Below, one piece after another: positions 22,898-31,132 of a stretch of 41,464 nucleotides of DNA. Both the position numbers and the translations under genes were made by a program. The stretch comes from Pseudomonadota bacterium (lineage in GTDB: Bacteria; Myxococcota; Myxococcia; Myxococcales; Anaeromyxobacteraceae), in assembly GCA_023428085.1 (NCBI GenBank), contig JAEYZK010000450.1:1-41464 (forward strand), read 5' to 3'. The notes beneath the pieces are model-generated. The model was not told the DNA's origin and searched no databases. It saw nothing but the letters and a program-made list of their open reading frames with translations. The stretch's first letter is position 1. Each line of letters starts with the position of its first letter.

Positions 22898-25515
22898 GCG
22901 TCCTCCTCGTGCGTCCTTGGATGCAGGACGCGCGCGGAGGCGACGGAGAACGGCACGGACCGGACGGGGCCCCCTCCTGCCGGCTGCTGGGAGAGCCGGA
23001 AGGTGGCGACCATCGCGGCGAGCTCCTCCGCCTGCCCCGAGAGCTCCGAGGCGGCGGAGGAGGACTCCTCCGCGCTGGCGGCGTTCTGCTGGGTCACCCG
23101 ATCCATCTCCCCGACCGCCGCGGTCACCTGTCCGACGCCCGTGGCCTGCGCCCGTGCCGCGGAAGCGATCTCCGCCACGATGTCGGCCACCTTCGAGACG
23201 CCGCCGACGATCTCCGCGAGCTTCCCCTCGACCTGGTGCGCCGCCTGCGCGCCCTCGCCCGCCTCCCGGACCGACTGGTGGATCAGCGCCTCGGTCTTGG
23301 TCGCGGCCTCCTTCGCGCGCAGCGCGAGCGAGCGGACCTCCTCGGCGACGACGGCGAAGCCGCGCCCCGCCTCGCCGGCCCGCGCGGCCTCCACCGCGGC
23401 GTTGAGCGCGAGCAGGTTCGTCTGGAACGCGATGTCCGAGACGTCGCGGATGATCTGCCCGGTCCCCTCGGCCGCGCGCTTGATCCGGGCCATCGTCGCC
23501 TGGAGCTGATCCACGGCCGTCGCGCCGTCGCTCGCGGCCGCGCGGGCGCCGAGGGCGAGCGCGCTGGCCTGCTGCGCGTTGCCCGCCGACTGCTGGATCA
23601 CCCCGGCGACCGAGAGGAGCGAGGCCGAGGTCTCGGCGAGCGAGGACGCCTGCTCGGACGCGCCGGAGGCGACGGCCTGCGAGGAGGAGGCGATCTGGGC
23701 AGCCGCGGCGGAGACCTGCTCGACCGCCGCCGAGACCTGGACCATCGCGTCCTCGAGCGCCGCGGCCGTGGCGTTGACGGCGTCGCGGATGCGCGCGTGA
23801 TCGCCCTGGTACGCCCCGGCGACCCGGGCGCGGAGATCGCGCGCCGCCAGGGCCTGGAGGACGGACCGCGCCTCCTCGACCGGCGCGGCCAGCGCCGCGA
23901 GGGTGGCGTTCAGCCCCCCCGCGATGCGGCCCCAGTCGCCGCCCAGCGCGCCTGCGTCCGCGCGGGCGCCGAGGTCGCCCGCCTGCGCCGAGGTGACGAG
24001 CCCCTGGACCTCGGCGGAGATCCTGCGAAGGTTGTCCCGGAGCAGGTCCATGCGCTCGTTCGCCACGATCTGCTTCCCCGGGAGCGGCCGGAGCACGGGG
24101 CCGAAGTCGCCGTTCGCGTACGCGGCGACGATGTCCAGGATCAGGAAGAGGTTCGTCACGTGGATCCGCACCCCGGCGTTCACGCCCTCGGCGAGGAGCC
24201 GGTAGGCGCCCTGGAACCGCTCGACCGGGATGTACGCCTCGATGTCGCCGGCCGCCTGGGCGCCCGTCATCGCGTTCGTCTCCTCGATGACGCCGCGCAG
24301 CGAGGCGCAGGCGGTGTTGAGGTTGTCGCGCAGGGCCGCGAAGCTCCCGCGCCAGGCGGCGGAGATCGGCGGCGGGATCTCGCCCCGCGCGATCCGCGCC
24401 ACCGCGTCGGCCGCCTGGTCGAGGGGGCCGATGACGGCGTCGAGGGTCGCGTTCACGCCCTCGATGACGTTGCGGAAGTCGCCCTGGTGGCGCGCGGGAT
24501 CGGCCCGCACCCCCAGGTGGCCCTCGGTGCCGGCCTGCGCGAGCGTCGCCACGTCCTCGAGCAGGGCGTTCACCGCGTCGATGCAGTCGTTGAGGCTCGC
24601 CTGGATGTGCCCGAACTCGCCGCGGGCCTCGCCGGTGAGGCGCTCCGGGATGTCGCCCTTGCCGATGCGGGTCACGCACTCGACCGTCAGGCGCATGGGC
24701 CCCTCGAAGGCGTCCATGGTCGCGTTCATGCCCTCCACGATGGGCCGGAGCTCGGGGTCGATCCCGCCCACGTCGCCGCGGACGCGGAGGTCGCCCGCGG
24801 CCACCGCGTCGCGGAGCCGGGTCGCCTCGCCGGTCAGCCGCCCCAGGCCGCGGCCGATCCCGCGCGCCAGCACCACGCCGTAGATCCCCATCGCGAGCGC
24901 GCCGGCGAGGATCGCCGCGAGCACCGTCCAGCCCGCGCGCTGGCTGGCGGCGTTCCCCGCCGCCGTGCTGCGCGCGCCGTCGGCCGCCGTCTCCTCGCGC
25001 ACCGCCCGGAGGATCTCGTCGAGCGCCGCGCCGGCCGCGCGCGTCTCGGAGAGCAGGGCCGCCTTGCGCGTCCCCTCCTGGAGGAACTCCTGCGAGGAGT
25101 CGGTCGCGGCGATGACCACGATCCGCATGGACAGGTCGCGCCAGGCGGCGATCTTGAGGGTGGCCTCCCTCCACAGCGCGAGCGTCTGCTCGTCGTGCGA
25201 CAGGGAGTCGAACCGGTAGGACGCGTCGTCCACCCGCTGCAGCGCGTCGGAGAACGCCGCCTTCGAGCGCTGCCGCGCCTGCGCGTCGGGGGTCGGGAGC
25301 AGCATCGCGTTCAGGTGGCGGGCGGCGTCCGTCACCGCCTCGTTCGCCGACCAGAGCGCGTCCAGGCTCGGCAGCCGCTCGGCGCTGAACTCCTCGAGGT
25401 GGCGCGTGAGGCCGGCCGCGGTCCGATATCCGACGGCGCCGATCACCACCATGAGCGCGAGCGCGACCGCGCAGGCGACAAGGATCTTCGTCCGGATGCG
25501 CAACGCTCTCGGCAT
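22873..25515 (-). CDS. Methyl-accepting chemotaxis protein with a poly-HAMP array
   Basis: The 880-residue chemoreceptor has a first membrane helix (ILVACAVALALMVVIGAVGY), a helical periplasmic domain of ~160 residues and a second membrane helix (GWTVLAAILAGALAMGIYGV). A long stretch of HAMP-like repeats follows (~residues 220-580), with recurring units such as EGMNATMDA, EGVNATLDA, EGVNAGVRI, GGLNATLAA and RDAVNATAAA. The signalling domain contains the conserved tip IAFQTNLLALNAAVEAARAG followed by GRGFAVVAEEVRSLA. No C-terminal CheR pentapeptide is seen. I chose the ATG at 25515 because of GGGGAGAG upstream and because the n-region is basic. Its 3' end overlaps a flavoprotein gene, hinting at redox or energy sensing, which is inference. 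Confidence 0.93.
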   Translation of the reverse strand: MPRALRIRTKILVACAVALALMVVIGAVGYRTAAGLTRHLEEFSAERLPSLDALWSANEAVTDAARHLNAMLLPTPDAQARQRSKAAFSDALQRVDDASYRFDSLSHDEQTLALWREATLKIAAWRDLSMRIVVIAATDSSQEFLQEGTRKAALLSETRAAGAALDEILRAVREETAADGARSTAAGNAASQRAGWTVLAAILAGALAMGIYGVVLARGIGRGLGRLTGEATRLRDAVAAGDLRVRGDVGGIDPELRPIVEGMNATMDAFEGPMRLTVECVTRIGKGDIPERLTGEARGEFGHIQASLNDCIDAVNALLEDVATLAQAGTEGHLGVRADPARHQGDFRNVIEGVNATLDAVIGPLDQAADAVARIARGEIPPPISAAWRGSFAALRDNLNTACASLRGVIEETNAMTGAQAAGDIEAYIPVERFQGAYRLLAEGVNAGVRIHVTNLFLILDIVAAYANGDFGPVLRPLPGKQIVANERMDLLRDNLRRISAEVQGLVTSAQAGDLGARADAGALGGDWGRIAGGLNATLAALAAPVEEARSVLQALAARDLRARVAGAYQGDHARIRDAVNATAAALEDAMVQVSAAVEQVSAAAAQIASSSQAVASGASEQASSLAETSASLLSVAGVIQQSAGNAQQASALALGARAAASDGATAVDQLQATMARIKRAAEGTGQIIRDVSDIAFQTNLLALNAAVEAARAGEAGRGFAVVAEEVRSLALRAKEAATKTEALIHQSVREAGEGAQAAHQVEGKLAEIVGGVSKVADIVAEIASAARAQATGVGQVTAAVGEMDRVTQQNAASAEESSSAASELSGQAEELAAMVATFRLSQQPAGGGPVRSVPFSVASARVLHPRTHEEDAWTTARST

Positions 25516-25873
25516 GTCGTCTCTCCCCGGAGCGTCCTCACTGCACGTGACATACCGCTCCCGGGCGAGCCGCCAGACCGTGATCACGGGGGGTTGGAGC
25601 GGGGTCCGGATCCTCTGCGCAGCCCCGATGGGTCCGGGCGGACTCTCCGTGCGCTGTGAACCCGCAAGACGACGGAATTCGAGCGAAAAGCGGGCTTTCG
25701 AAGCGAGAGCGGACGCACGCCTATTTGCCCGCATCGCCTCCCTTATACTGTCGGGTCGTATCGGTTTATTGTCGGATTCGGGATAGAATGCCGCAGATGA
25801 TGGGATAAGCTCCCAGCCGGACGCGTCTCCCGCGCGCGGGACGCGTGGAACCGGGACCAGGAGGAGGACCGCA
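25516..25873. other. 358-bp divergent regulatory region between the chemoreceptor and the catabolic island
   Basis: No gene is apparent. Possible sites are a perfect 12-bp palindrome CCGTGATCACGG (25578-25589) on the chemoreceptor side; TATACT (25744-25749) and TAGAAT (25784-25789) as -10 candidates toward the isomerase gene, neither with a clear -35; and two TGTCGG direct repeats starting at 25749 and 25770, 21 bp apart (about two helical turns). The segment around 25740-25800 is noticeably richer in A+T than its surroundings. A strong Shine-Dalgarno (AGGAGGA) ends the region. Confidence 0.5.
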
Positions 25874-26749
25874 ATGAAGGTCGGGATCGACAGCTACTGC
25901 TACCACCGCATGTTCGGCGAGGTGTACCCGGACCAGAAGAAGCCGCCCCGGACCCTGACGCTCGAGCAGTTCATCGACCGCGCGAAGGAGCTCGGCGTGG
26001 ACGGCGTCTCGCTCGAGTCGTGCTTCCTCCCGCGGTTCGACGCGAGCTACCTCTCGGAGATCAAGGGCCGGCTCGACGCGGCGAAGTTCGACCGCGTCTA
26101 CGCGTGGGGCCACCCGGACGGCCTCGAGGGCGGCCGGAACGAGAAGGCGTTCGACGACATGCTGCGGTCGATCGAGTACGCGAAGGCGATCGGCGCGGAC
26201 GTGATGCGCGTGTGCGGCGCGAGCCTCATGTTCCGCAACGAGCCGCACGGGCCGATGCTCGAGAAGCTCGCGCGCATGTTCCAGAAGGCGGCGAAGGTCG
26301 CGGAGAAGGCGGGCGTGAAGATCGCCGACGAGAACCACATCGACTTCGACTCGGACGAGATGCTCGCGCTCATCCAGGAGGTCGACTCCCCGTACTTCGG
26401 CATCAACTTCGACACCGGGAACTTCATGCGGGTGCAGGACGATCCGGTCGAGGGGATGAAGAAGCTCGCGAAGTACACGTACGCGACGCACGTGAAGGAC
26501 CTGAAGCCGATGAAGGGCGTCTCGGTGAAGAACTGGCACTTCTTCGCCTCGACGCCGACGGGCGACGGCTACGTGGACAACCTCGCGCTCGCGAAGCTCC
26601 TCGAGGAGGCCGGCTACCAGGGCTTCCTCGCCATGGAGATCGACTTCCTGCACCCGGACTACGGCGACGACGAGGACGCGGCCGTCGCCAAGAGCGTCCA
26701 GGAGCTGAAGCGGATCGCGGCGATCGTCGGCGCGCGAGGGCACCAGTGA
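25874..26749 (+). CDS. Sugar phosphate isomerase/epimerase family TIM-barrel protein (unit A)
   Basis: The 291-residue protein belongs to the xylose-isomerase-like/AP-endonuclease-2 TIM-barrel group, whose members include epimerases, isomerases, dehydratases and 3-keto-sugar lyases. The four metal-ligand positions are visible: Glu in IADENHIDF, Asp in INFDTGNF, His in THVKDLK and Glu in LAMEIDFLHP. Shine-Dalgarno AGGAGGA precedes the ATG. Its stop overlaps the GTG of the Gfo/Idh/MocA gene by four bases (GTGA), so they should work on the same substrate. This pairing is also seen in 3-keto-sugar and inositol pathways. The exact reaction is not determinable here. Confidence 0.87.
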   Translation: MKVGIDSYCYHRMFGEVYPDQKKPPRTLTLEQFIDRAKELGVDGVSLESCFLPRFDASYLSEIKGRLDAAKFDRVYAWGHPDGLEGGRNEKAFDDMLRSIEYAKAIGADVMRVCGASLMFRNEPHGPMLEKLARMFQKAAKVAEKAGVKIADENHIDFDSDEMLALIQEVDSPYFGINFDTGNFMRVQDDPVEGMKKLAKYTYATHVKDLKPMKGVSVKNWHFFASTPTGDGYVDNLALAKLLEEAGYQGFLAMEIDFLHPDYGDDEDAAVAKSVQELKRIAAIVGARGHQ

Positions 26750-27903
26750 AGAAGCTCAACGTGGCCCTCATCGGGCACAACTTCATGGGCAAGGCGCACA
26801 GCAACGCGTGGCGCCAGGCGAGGTACTTCTTCGACGTCGCCGCCGAGCCGGTGCTCAAGGTGGCCTGCGGCCGCGACGAGGCGACGCTGAAGGAGTTCGC
26901 GGCGCGCTGGGGCTGGGAGCGGACGGAGACCGACTGGAAGAAGGCCGTCCGGAGCGACGACGTGGACATCGTCGACGTCTCCACGCCGACGTACCTGCAC
27001 CACCCCATCGTCCTCGAGGCGGCGAAGGCCGGGAAGCACGTCTTCTGCGAGAAGCCGGTCGCCCTCACCTTCGCCCAGGCGAAGGAGATGTACGAGGCGG
27101 CGGAGAAGGCCGGGGTGAAGCACTTCCTCAACCACAACTACCGGCGCGTCCCGGCGGTGCGCCTCGCGAAGCGGCTCATCGACGAGGGCAGGATCGGGCG
27201 CATCTTCCACTGGCGCGGCGCGTACCTCCAGTCCTGGATCGTGGATCCGGGCTTCCCGCTCACCTGGCACCTGCAGGCGGAGACCGCCGGCTACGGGCCG
27301 CACGCGGACCTCGGCTCGCACAGCGTGGATCTGGCGCGCTACCTCGTGGGCGAGATCCGGTCGATCACCGGCATGACCAGCCAGTTCGTCTCCGAGCGGC
27401 CGCTCCCCGGCGCCGCGGCGGGCACGTTCACGGCCAGGGCGGGCGAGGCCGCCGGCCGGGGAAAGGTGACGGTCGAGGACGCGTCGTTCATGGTGGCCGA
27501 GTTCGCGAACGGCGCGCTGGGCTCGTTCGAGACGACGCGCTTCGCGCCCGGACGGAAGAACTACAACACGTTCGAGATCTACGGCGAGAAGGGGAGCCTC
27601 GCGTTCGACTTCGAGCGCATGAACGAGCTGCAGTTCTTCTCCGCCGGCGACCCGGAGTACGCGCAGGGCTTCCGCACGATCCTCGCCACCGAGGCGGCGC
27701 ACGACTACATCGCGAACTGGTGGCCCCCGGGCCACACCATCGGCTACGAGCACGAGTTCGTGCACGGCGTCGTGGACTTCCTCGACGCGATCGTGAACGG
27801 GAAGAGGATCGACCCGACGCTCTGGGACGGGATGAAGAACGCCGAGGTCCTCGACGCCGGGATCCGCTCGGCCGCGACGGGCGCGCGGGTCCAGATCGGC
27901 TGA
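26746..27903 (+). CDS. Gfo/Idh/MocA family NAD(P)-dependent sugar oxidoreductase (unit A)
   Basis: The 385-residue protein has the N-terminal Rossmann motif VALIGHNFMGKAHSNAW, the family motif CEKPVALT with the conserved Lys, and the catalytic/substrate region GPHADLGSHSVDLARYL in the C-terminal domain. Such enzymes oxidise a hydroxyl of a sugar, inositol or glycoside using NAD(P). The GTG start at 26746 overlaps the isomerase stop (GTGA) and gives the natural beginning of the Rossmann fold; there is no other plausible start. A hairpin after the stop suggests that the two-gene unit ends here. Confidence 0.92.
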   Translation: MKKLNVALIGHNFMGKAHSNAWRQARYFFDVAAEPVLKVACGRDEATLKEFAARWGWERTETDWKKAVRSDDVDIVDVSTPTYLHHPIVLEAAKAGKHVFCEKPVALTFAQAKEMYEAAEKAGVKHFLNHNYRRVPAVRLAKRLIDEGRIGRIFHWRGAYLQSWIVDPGFPLTWHLQAETAGYGPHADLGSHSVDLARYLVGEIRSITGMTSQFVSERPLPGAAAGTFTARAGEAAGRGKVTVEDASFMVAEFANGALGSFETTRFAPGRKNYNTFEIYGEKGSLAFDFERMNELQFFSAGDPEYAQGFRTILATEAAHDYIANWWPPGHTIGYEHEFVHGVVDFLDAIVNGKRIDPTLWDGMKNAEVLDAGIRSAATGARVQIG

Positions 27904-27910
27904 GCGCCGC

Positions 27911-27943
27911 CAGGAGGGCGGCGCGCGGCCGGCCGCCCTCCTG
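27911..27943 (+). terminator. GC-rich hairpin ending unit A
   Basis: CAGGAGGGCGGC (27911-27922) and GCCGCCCTCCTG (27932-27943) form a perfect 12-bp stem with a 9-nt loop, starting 8 bp after the oxidoreductase stop. No T-run follows, so it is terminator-like rather than canonical. Confidence 0.55.
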
Positions 27944-27975
27944 CCCACCTCCCCTCCGCGCCGACCTCCCCACGA

Positions 27976-28005
27976 TTGACATCCTGTCGCAGGCGCAGCT
28001 AGAGT
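27976..28005 (+). promoter_or_regulatory. Sigma-70-type promoter of the GntR-led operon
   Basis: TTGACA (27976-27981) is a perfect -35 and TAGAGT (28000-28005) a good -10, with an 18-bp spacer. Transcription would start near 28012, about 12 nt before the ATG. Confidence 0.72.
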
Positions 28006-28012
28006 TCGAGAC

Positions 28013-28020
28013 GTCTAGAC
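28013..28020. promoter_or_regulatory. Probable GntR/HutC operator (GTCTAGAC)
   Basis: GTCTAGAC is a perfect palindrome matching the GT-N-TA-N-AC consensus described for HutC-subfamily GntR regulators. It sits at the predicted transcription start, between the -10 box and the start codon of a HutC-type gene, the expected place for autorepression. Flanking GACGTC copies (28010-28015 and 28028-28033) add further dyad symmetry. Confidence 0.65.
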
Positions 28021-28023
28021 ATC

Positions 28024-28806
28024 ATGACGTCATCCTCCCAGACCCTCCCGCAACGCCCCCTCGCCGCCCCCGCGGTCGCGACGCGGCTGCCGCAGTACCT
28101 CCGGGTGTACGAGGTGCTCCGGCGCCGCATCGAGGACCACGAGTACCCCGTCGGCTCGTTCCTCCCGCCCGAGCCGGAGCTGGGCCGCCTCATGGGCGTG
28201 AGCCGCACCACGGTGCGCAAGGCCGTCGAGATGCTGATCGACGACGGCTTCCTCGTCGTCCGGCGCGGGCGCGGGACCGAGATCCTCGACTTCCGCGCCA
28301 TCCAGCGGCTGCACTTCGTCACCTCGTTCTCCGAGACCCTGCGCGAACAGGGGTTCGAGGTCGGCTACCGCGACGTGCGCGTCGGCGCGGTCTCGGCGTC
28401 CCCGGCGCTGGCCGCCGATCTCGACGTGCCGGAGGGGAGCCGCCTCGTCCACGTCCACCGCCTCGCCCTCGCCAACGGGAAGCCGATCGCGATCATGGAC
28501 AACCACCTCCTGCCGGAGCTCGCGCCCGGCATCGAGCAGAAGGTGGGGAAGATCCGATCGCTCTACGCCTTCCTCGAGGCGGAGTACGGCCTCCGCATCG
28601 AGGCGGCCACCGACTACATCTCCGCCCGCGCCGCCACGCGCGAGGAGGGGAAGAGCCTCGGCGTCGCCGCCGGGACGCCGCTGCTGCTCGTGCGGCGCAT
28701 CACCTTCGCGCGCGGGAAGCCGGCCGAGCGCGCAGAGCTCCACATCGTGGCGAGCCGGTACGAGTACAGCGTCCGCACGCTGCAGCGCCCCAGCCGCCCG
28801 GGGTGA
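28024..28806 (+). CDS. GntR-family regulator, HutC subfamily (UTRA sensor)
   Basis: The 260-residue protein has an N-terminal winged helix (PQYLRVYEVLRRRIEDHEYP, then LGRLMGVSRTTVRKAVEMLI and GFLVVRRGRGTEI) and a UTRA ligand-binding domain from ~residue 95 (LHFVTSFSETLREQGFEVG, LVHVHRLALANGKPIAIMDN, GTPLLLVRRITFA). HutC-type regulators are usually repressors released by a pathway sugar phosphate or related metabolite. It is the first gene of unit B and lies 15 bp before the aldolase gene, with a matching operator at its own start, so it most likely represses the whole operon. The inducer is unknown. Confidence 0.92.
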   Translation: MTSSSQTLPQRPLAAPAVATRLPQYLRVYEVLRRRIEDHEYPVGSFLPPEPELGRLMGVSRTTVRKAVEMLIDDGFLVVRRGRGTEILDFRAIQRLHFVTSFSETLREQGFEVGYRDVRVGAVSASPALAADLDVPEGSRLVHVHRLALANGKPIAIMDNHLLPELAPGIEQKVGKIRSLYAFLEAEYGLRIEAATDYISARAATREEGKSLGVAAGTPLLLVRRITFARGKPAERAELHIVASRYEYSVRTLQRPSRPG

Positions 28807-28821
28807 AGCCTGGAGGCACCG

Positions 28822-29565
28822 ATGCTGCTGACCCCACAGAAGCTGGCCCGGATCGTCGACATCAGCGCCGTGCGGGCGCAGCACGGCCAGCGGGAGATCA
28901 CCGAGCTCGTCGCGCGGGCGAAGCAGCACCGCTTCATCGCGGTGCACGTCCTGCCGGCCTGGGTCCCCTTCCTCCGGGCGCAGCTCGCGGGCGAGCCGGA
29001 CATCCTCGTCGGCGCGCCGGTCGGCTTCCCGTCCGGCGGCCACACCACGGCGGTCAAGATCGCCGAGGCGAAGGGCCTGGTCGCCGACGGCGTCCAGGAG
29101 CTCGACATGGTGATCAACGTCGGGAAGCTCAGGTCGGGCGCCGACGCGTACGTGCGGGACGAGATCAAGGCCGTGGTGGACGCCTCCGGCGATCGCCCGG
29201 TGAAGGTCATCCTCGAGGTCCACCACCTCACCCCCGACGAGATCAAGCGCGCGTGCGAGCTGGCGATCTCCGGCGGGGCCGCGTTCGTGAAGACGTCCAC
29301 CGGCTGGGCGCCCTCCGGCGCGACGCTCGGCACCGTCCGGCTCATCACCTCGTTCGTCGGCGGAGCCATCCAGGTCAAGGCCGCGGGCTCGATCCGCGAC
29401 CTGGAGACGGTGGTGGCGATGATGCGGATGGGCGTGACGCGGTTCGGGATCAACCTCGACTCCTCGATCGAGATCCTGCGGGACTGCGGCGCCCGGCCCG
29501 GCGGCGGCGTGGAGCTCTCCGAACCCGAGCCGCGGCCGGCGCAGCGCGCGCAGGGCGTGGCCTAG
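28822..29565 (+). CDS. deoC: DeoC-family (deoxyribose-phosphate) aldolase
   Basis: The 247-residue protein is a class I aldolase that, in the classical reaction, splits 2-deoxyribose 5-phosphate into acetaldehyde and glyceraldehyde 3-phosphate. The Schiff-base Lys is in AFVKTSTGW, the second active-site Lys in IQVKAAGSIRD, and the conserved Asp in LDMVINVGKL. The barrel opening VGFPSGGHTTAVK is also typical. The C-terminal ~20 residues are a Pro/Glu tail. Shine-Dalgarno GGAGG lies upstream. Its position inside a sugar import operon, without nucleoside phosphorylases, suggests it cleaves a deoxy-sugar phosphate made by this pathway rather than salvaging nucleosides; that is inference. Confidence 0.88.
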   Translation: MLLTPQKLARIVDISAVRAQHGQREITELVARAKQHRFIAVHVLPAWVPFLRAQLAGEPDILVGAPVGFPSGGHTTAVKIAEAKGLVADGVQELDMVINVGKLRSGADAYVRDEIKAVVDASGDRPVKVILEVHHLTPDEIKRACELAISGGAAFVKTSTGWAPSGATLGTVRLITSFVGGAIQVKAAGSIRDLETVVAMMRMGVTRFGINLDSSIEILRDCGARPGGGVELSEPEPRPAQRAQGVA

Positions 29566-29576
29566 AGAGGCGGACG

Positions 29577-31103
29577 ATGGCGCGGCGGATCATCGCTTAC
29601 GATCTCGGCACGGGCGGCGCGAAGGCGTCGCTCTACGGCGAGGACGGCGCGTGCCTCCGCAGCGCCTTCCTCCCGTACGAGACCCGGTACCCCGCCGGCG
29701 GGTGGCACGAGCAGCGGCCCGACGACTGGTGGGACGCGATCGTGCGGGCGACGCGCCAGCTCCTCGAGGGCCAGGACCCCGGCGCCGTCGAGGGTCTCGC
29801 CATCTCCGGCCAGAGCCTCGGCGTCGTGCCGGTGGACGACGCGGGCGCGCTCCTCCGGGAGTGGACGCCGATCTGGTCCGACACCCGCGCCACCGCCCAG
29901 ACGCGCGCCTTCTTCGCGAAGGTCGATCCCACGCGCTGGTACATGACGACCGGCAACGGCTTCCCGGCCGAGTGCTACGCCGTCTTCAAGGCGATGTGGT
30001 ACCGCGACGAGGAGCCGGCGCTGTTCGGGCGGGTCCGGTGGCTGCTGGGCTCCAAGGACTACGTCAACCTCCGCCTCACCGGGCGCGCCGCCACCGACTT
30101 CTCCTACGCCTCGGGCGCGGGGGTCTACGACCTGCGCCGCTGGCGGTACGACGAGGAGTTCATCGCCGCCAGCGGGCTGCCCCGCCGCGTCTTCCCGGAG
30201 CCCCTCCCCTCGACCGCGATCGTCGGCGGGCTCACCGCCGAGGCCGCGGGGCGGCTCGGGCTGCGCCAGGGCGTGCCGGTCGCGTGCGGGGGCGTCGACA
30301 ACTCCTGCATGGCCCTCGGGGCGAGGAACCTGGCCGACGGGCGCGTGTACACCTCGCTCGGCTCGTCCTCCTGGATCGCGGTCTCCGCGCGCGCGCCGGT
30401 GCTCGACCCGGCGAAGAAGCCGTACGTGTTCGCGCACGTCGTGCCCGAGCTCTTCACCTCCGCCGTGAGCATCTTCGCCGGCGGGAGCTCGTTCCGCTGG
30501 GCGCGCGACGTGCTCCTCGGGCTCGACGCGAAGGGGCTGGGCGGCCGCGATCCGTACGAGGCGATGAACGAGATGGCCTCCCGGTCCCCCGTCGGCGCGA
30601 ACCGGCTCCTGTTCAACCCGAGCCTCGCCGGCGGGAGCTCGCAGGAGCCGAGCCCACACCTGCGCGGCGGCTTCTTCGGCCTCGACCTCCGGCACGGGCG
30701 CGACGACCTCGTCCGCGCGGTCATGGAGGGCGTGGCGCTCAACCTGGGCGCCGTGCTCGCCGTGCTCCGTGGCTGCGTCCGGCTCGACGACGAGATGCTC
30801 CTCGTGGGCGGCGGCGCGCGGAGCGCGCTCTGGCGGCAGATCTTCGCCGACGTCTACGACCTGCGCGTGGTGAAGACCAACGTGGACCAGGACGCGGCGT
30901 CGCTCGGCGCCGCCGCCGTGGCCGCGGTCGGCGTGGGGCTGTGGGAGGACTTCTCGCGCGTGGACGCCGTGCACGTCGTCGAGGCGACGCACGCGCCCCG
31001 GGCCGCGGCCGTCCAGGCCTACGCCCGCCTGATGCCGGTGTTCGAGCGGATCCGGGTGGACCAGTCGGTGGTCGGTCAGATGCTCCTCGACTCCGGGCTC
31101 TGA
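29577..31103 (+). CDS. FGGY-family carbohydrate kinase
   Basis: The 508-residue protein phosphorylates a sugar or polyol with ATP. The N-terminal ATPase phosphate loop (IIAYDLGTGGAKASLY), GLAISGQSLGVVPVD, GSKDYVNLRLTG, CGGVDNSCMALG and the C-terminal adenosine region LLVGGGARSALWRQIFADVY show the full two-domain fold. The catalytic Asp is in the GGVDNS segment. The sequence is nearest in appearance to xylulokinase-like members, but FGGY specificity cannot be read reliably. The gene follows the aldolase by 11 bp and precedes the second isomerase by 29 bp. Confidence 0.9.
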   Translation: MARRIIAYDLGTGGAKASLYGEDGACLRSAFLPYETRYPAGGWHEQRPDDWWDAIVRATRQLLEGQDPGAVEGLAISGQSLGVVPVDDAGALLREWTPIWSDTRATAQTRAFFAKVDPTRWYMTTGNGFPAECYAVFKAMWYRDEEPALFGRVRWLLGSKDYVNLRLTGRAATDFSYASGAGVYDLRRWRYDEEFIAASGLPRRVFPEPLPSTAIVGGLTAEAAGRLGLRQGVPVACGGVDNSCMALGARNLADGRVYTSLGSSSWIAVSARAPVLDPAKKPYVFAHVVPELFTSAVSIFAGGSSFRWARDVLLGLDAKGLGGRDPYEAMNEMASRSPVGANRLLFNPSLAGGSSQEPSPHLRGGFFGLDLRHGRDDLVRAVMEGVALNLGAVLAVLRGCVRLDDEMLLVGGGARSALWRQIFADVYDLRVVKTNVDQDAASLGAAAVAAVGVGLWEDFSRVDAVHVVEATHAPRAAAVQAYARLMPVFERIRVDQSVVGQMLLDSGL

Positions 31104-31132
31104 GCCGGGGCGCGCCACGAAGGAGGAACGCA

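Noticed and set aside
22909..25659. A 916-codon open frame on the plus strand opposite the chemoreceptor
   Set aside because: It is the mirror of the chemoreceptor reading frame, with biased composition and no recognisable domain or ribosome binding site.
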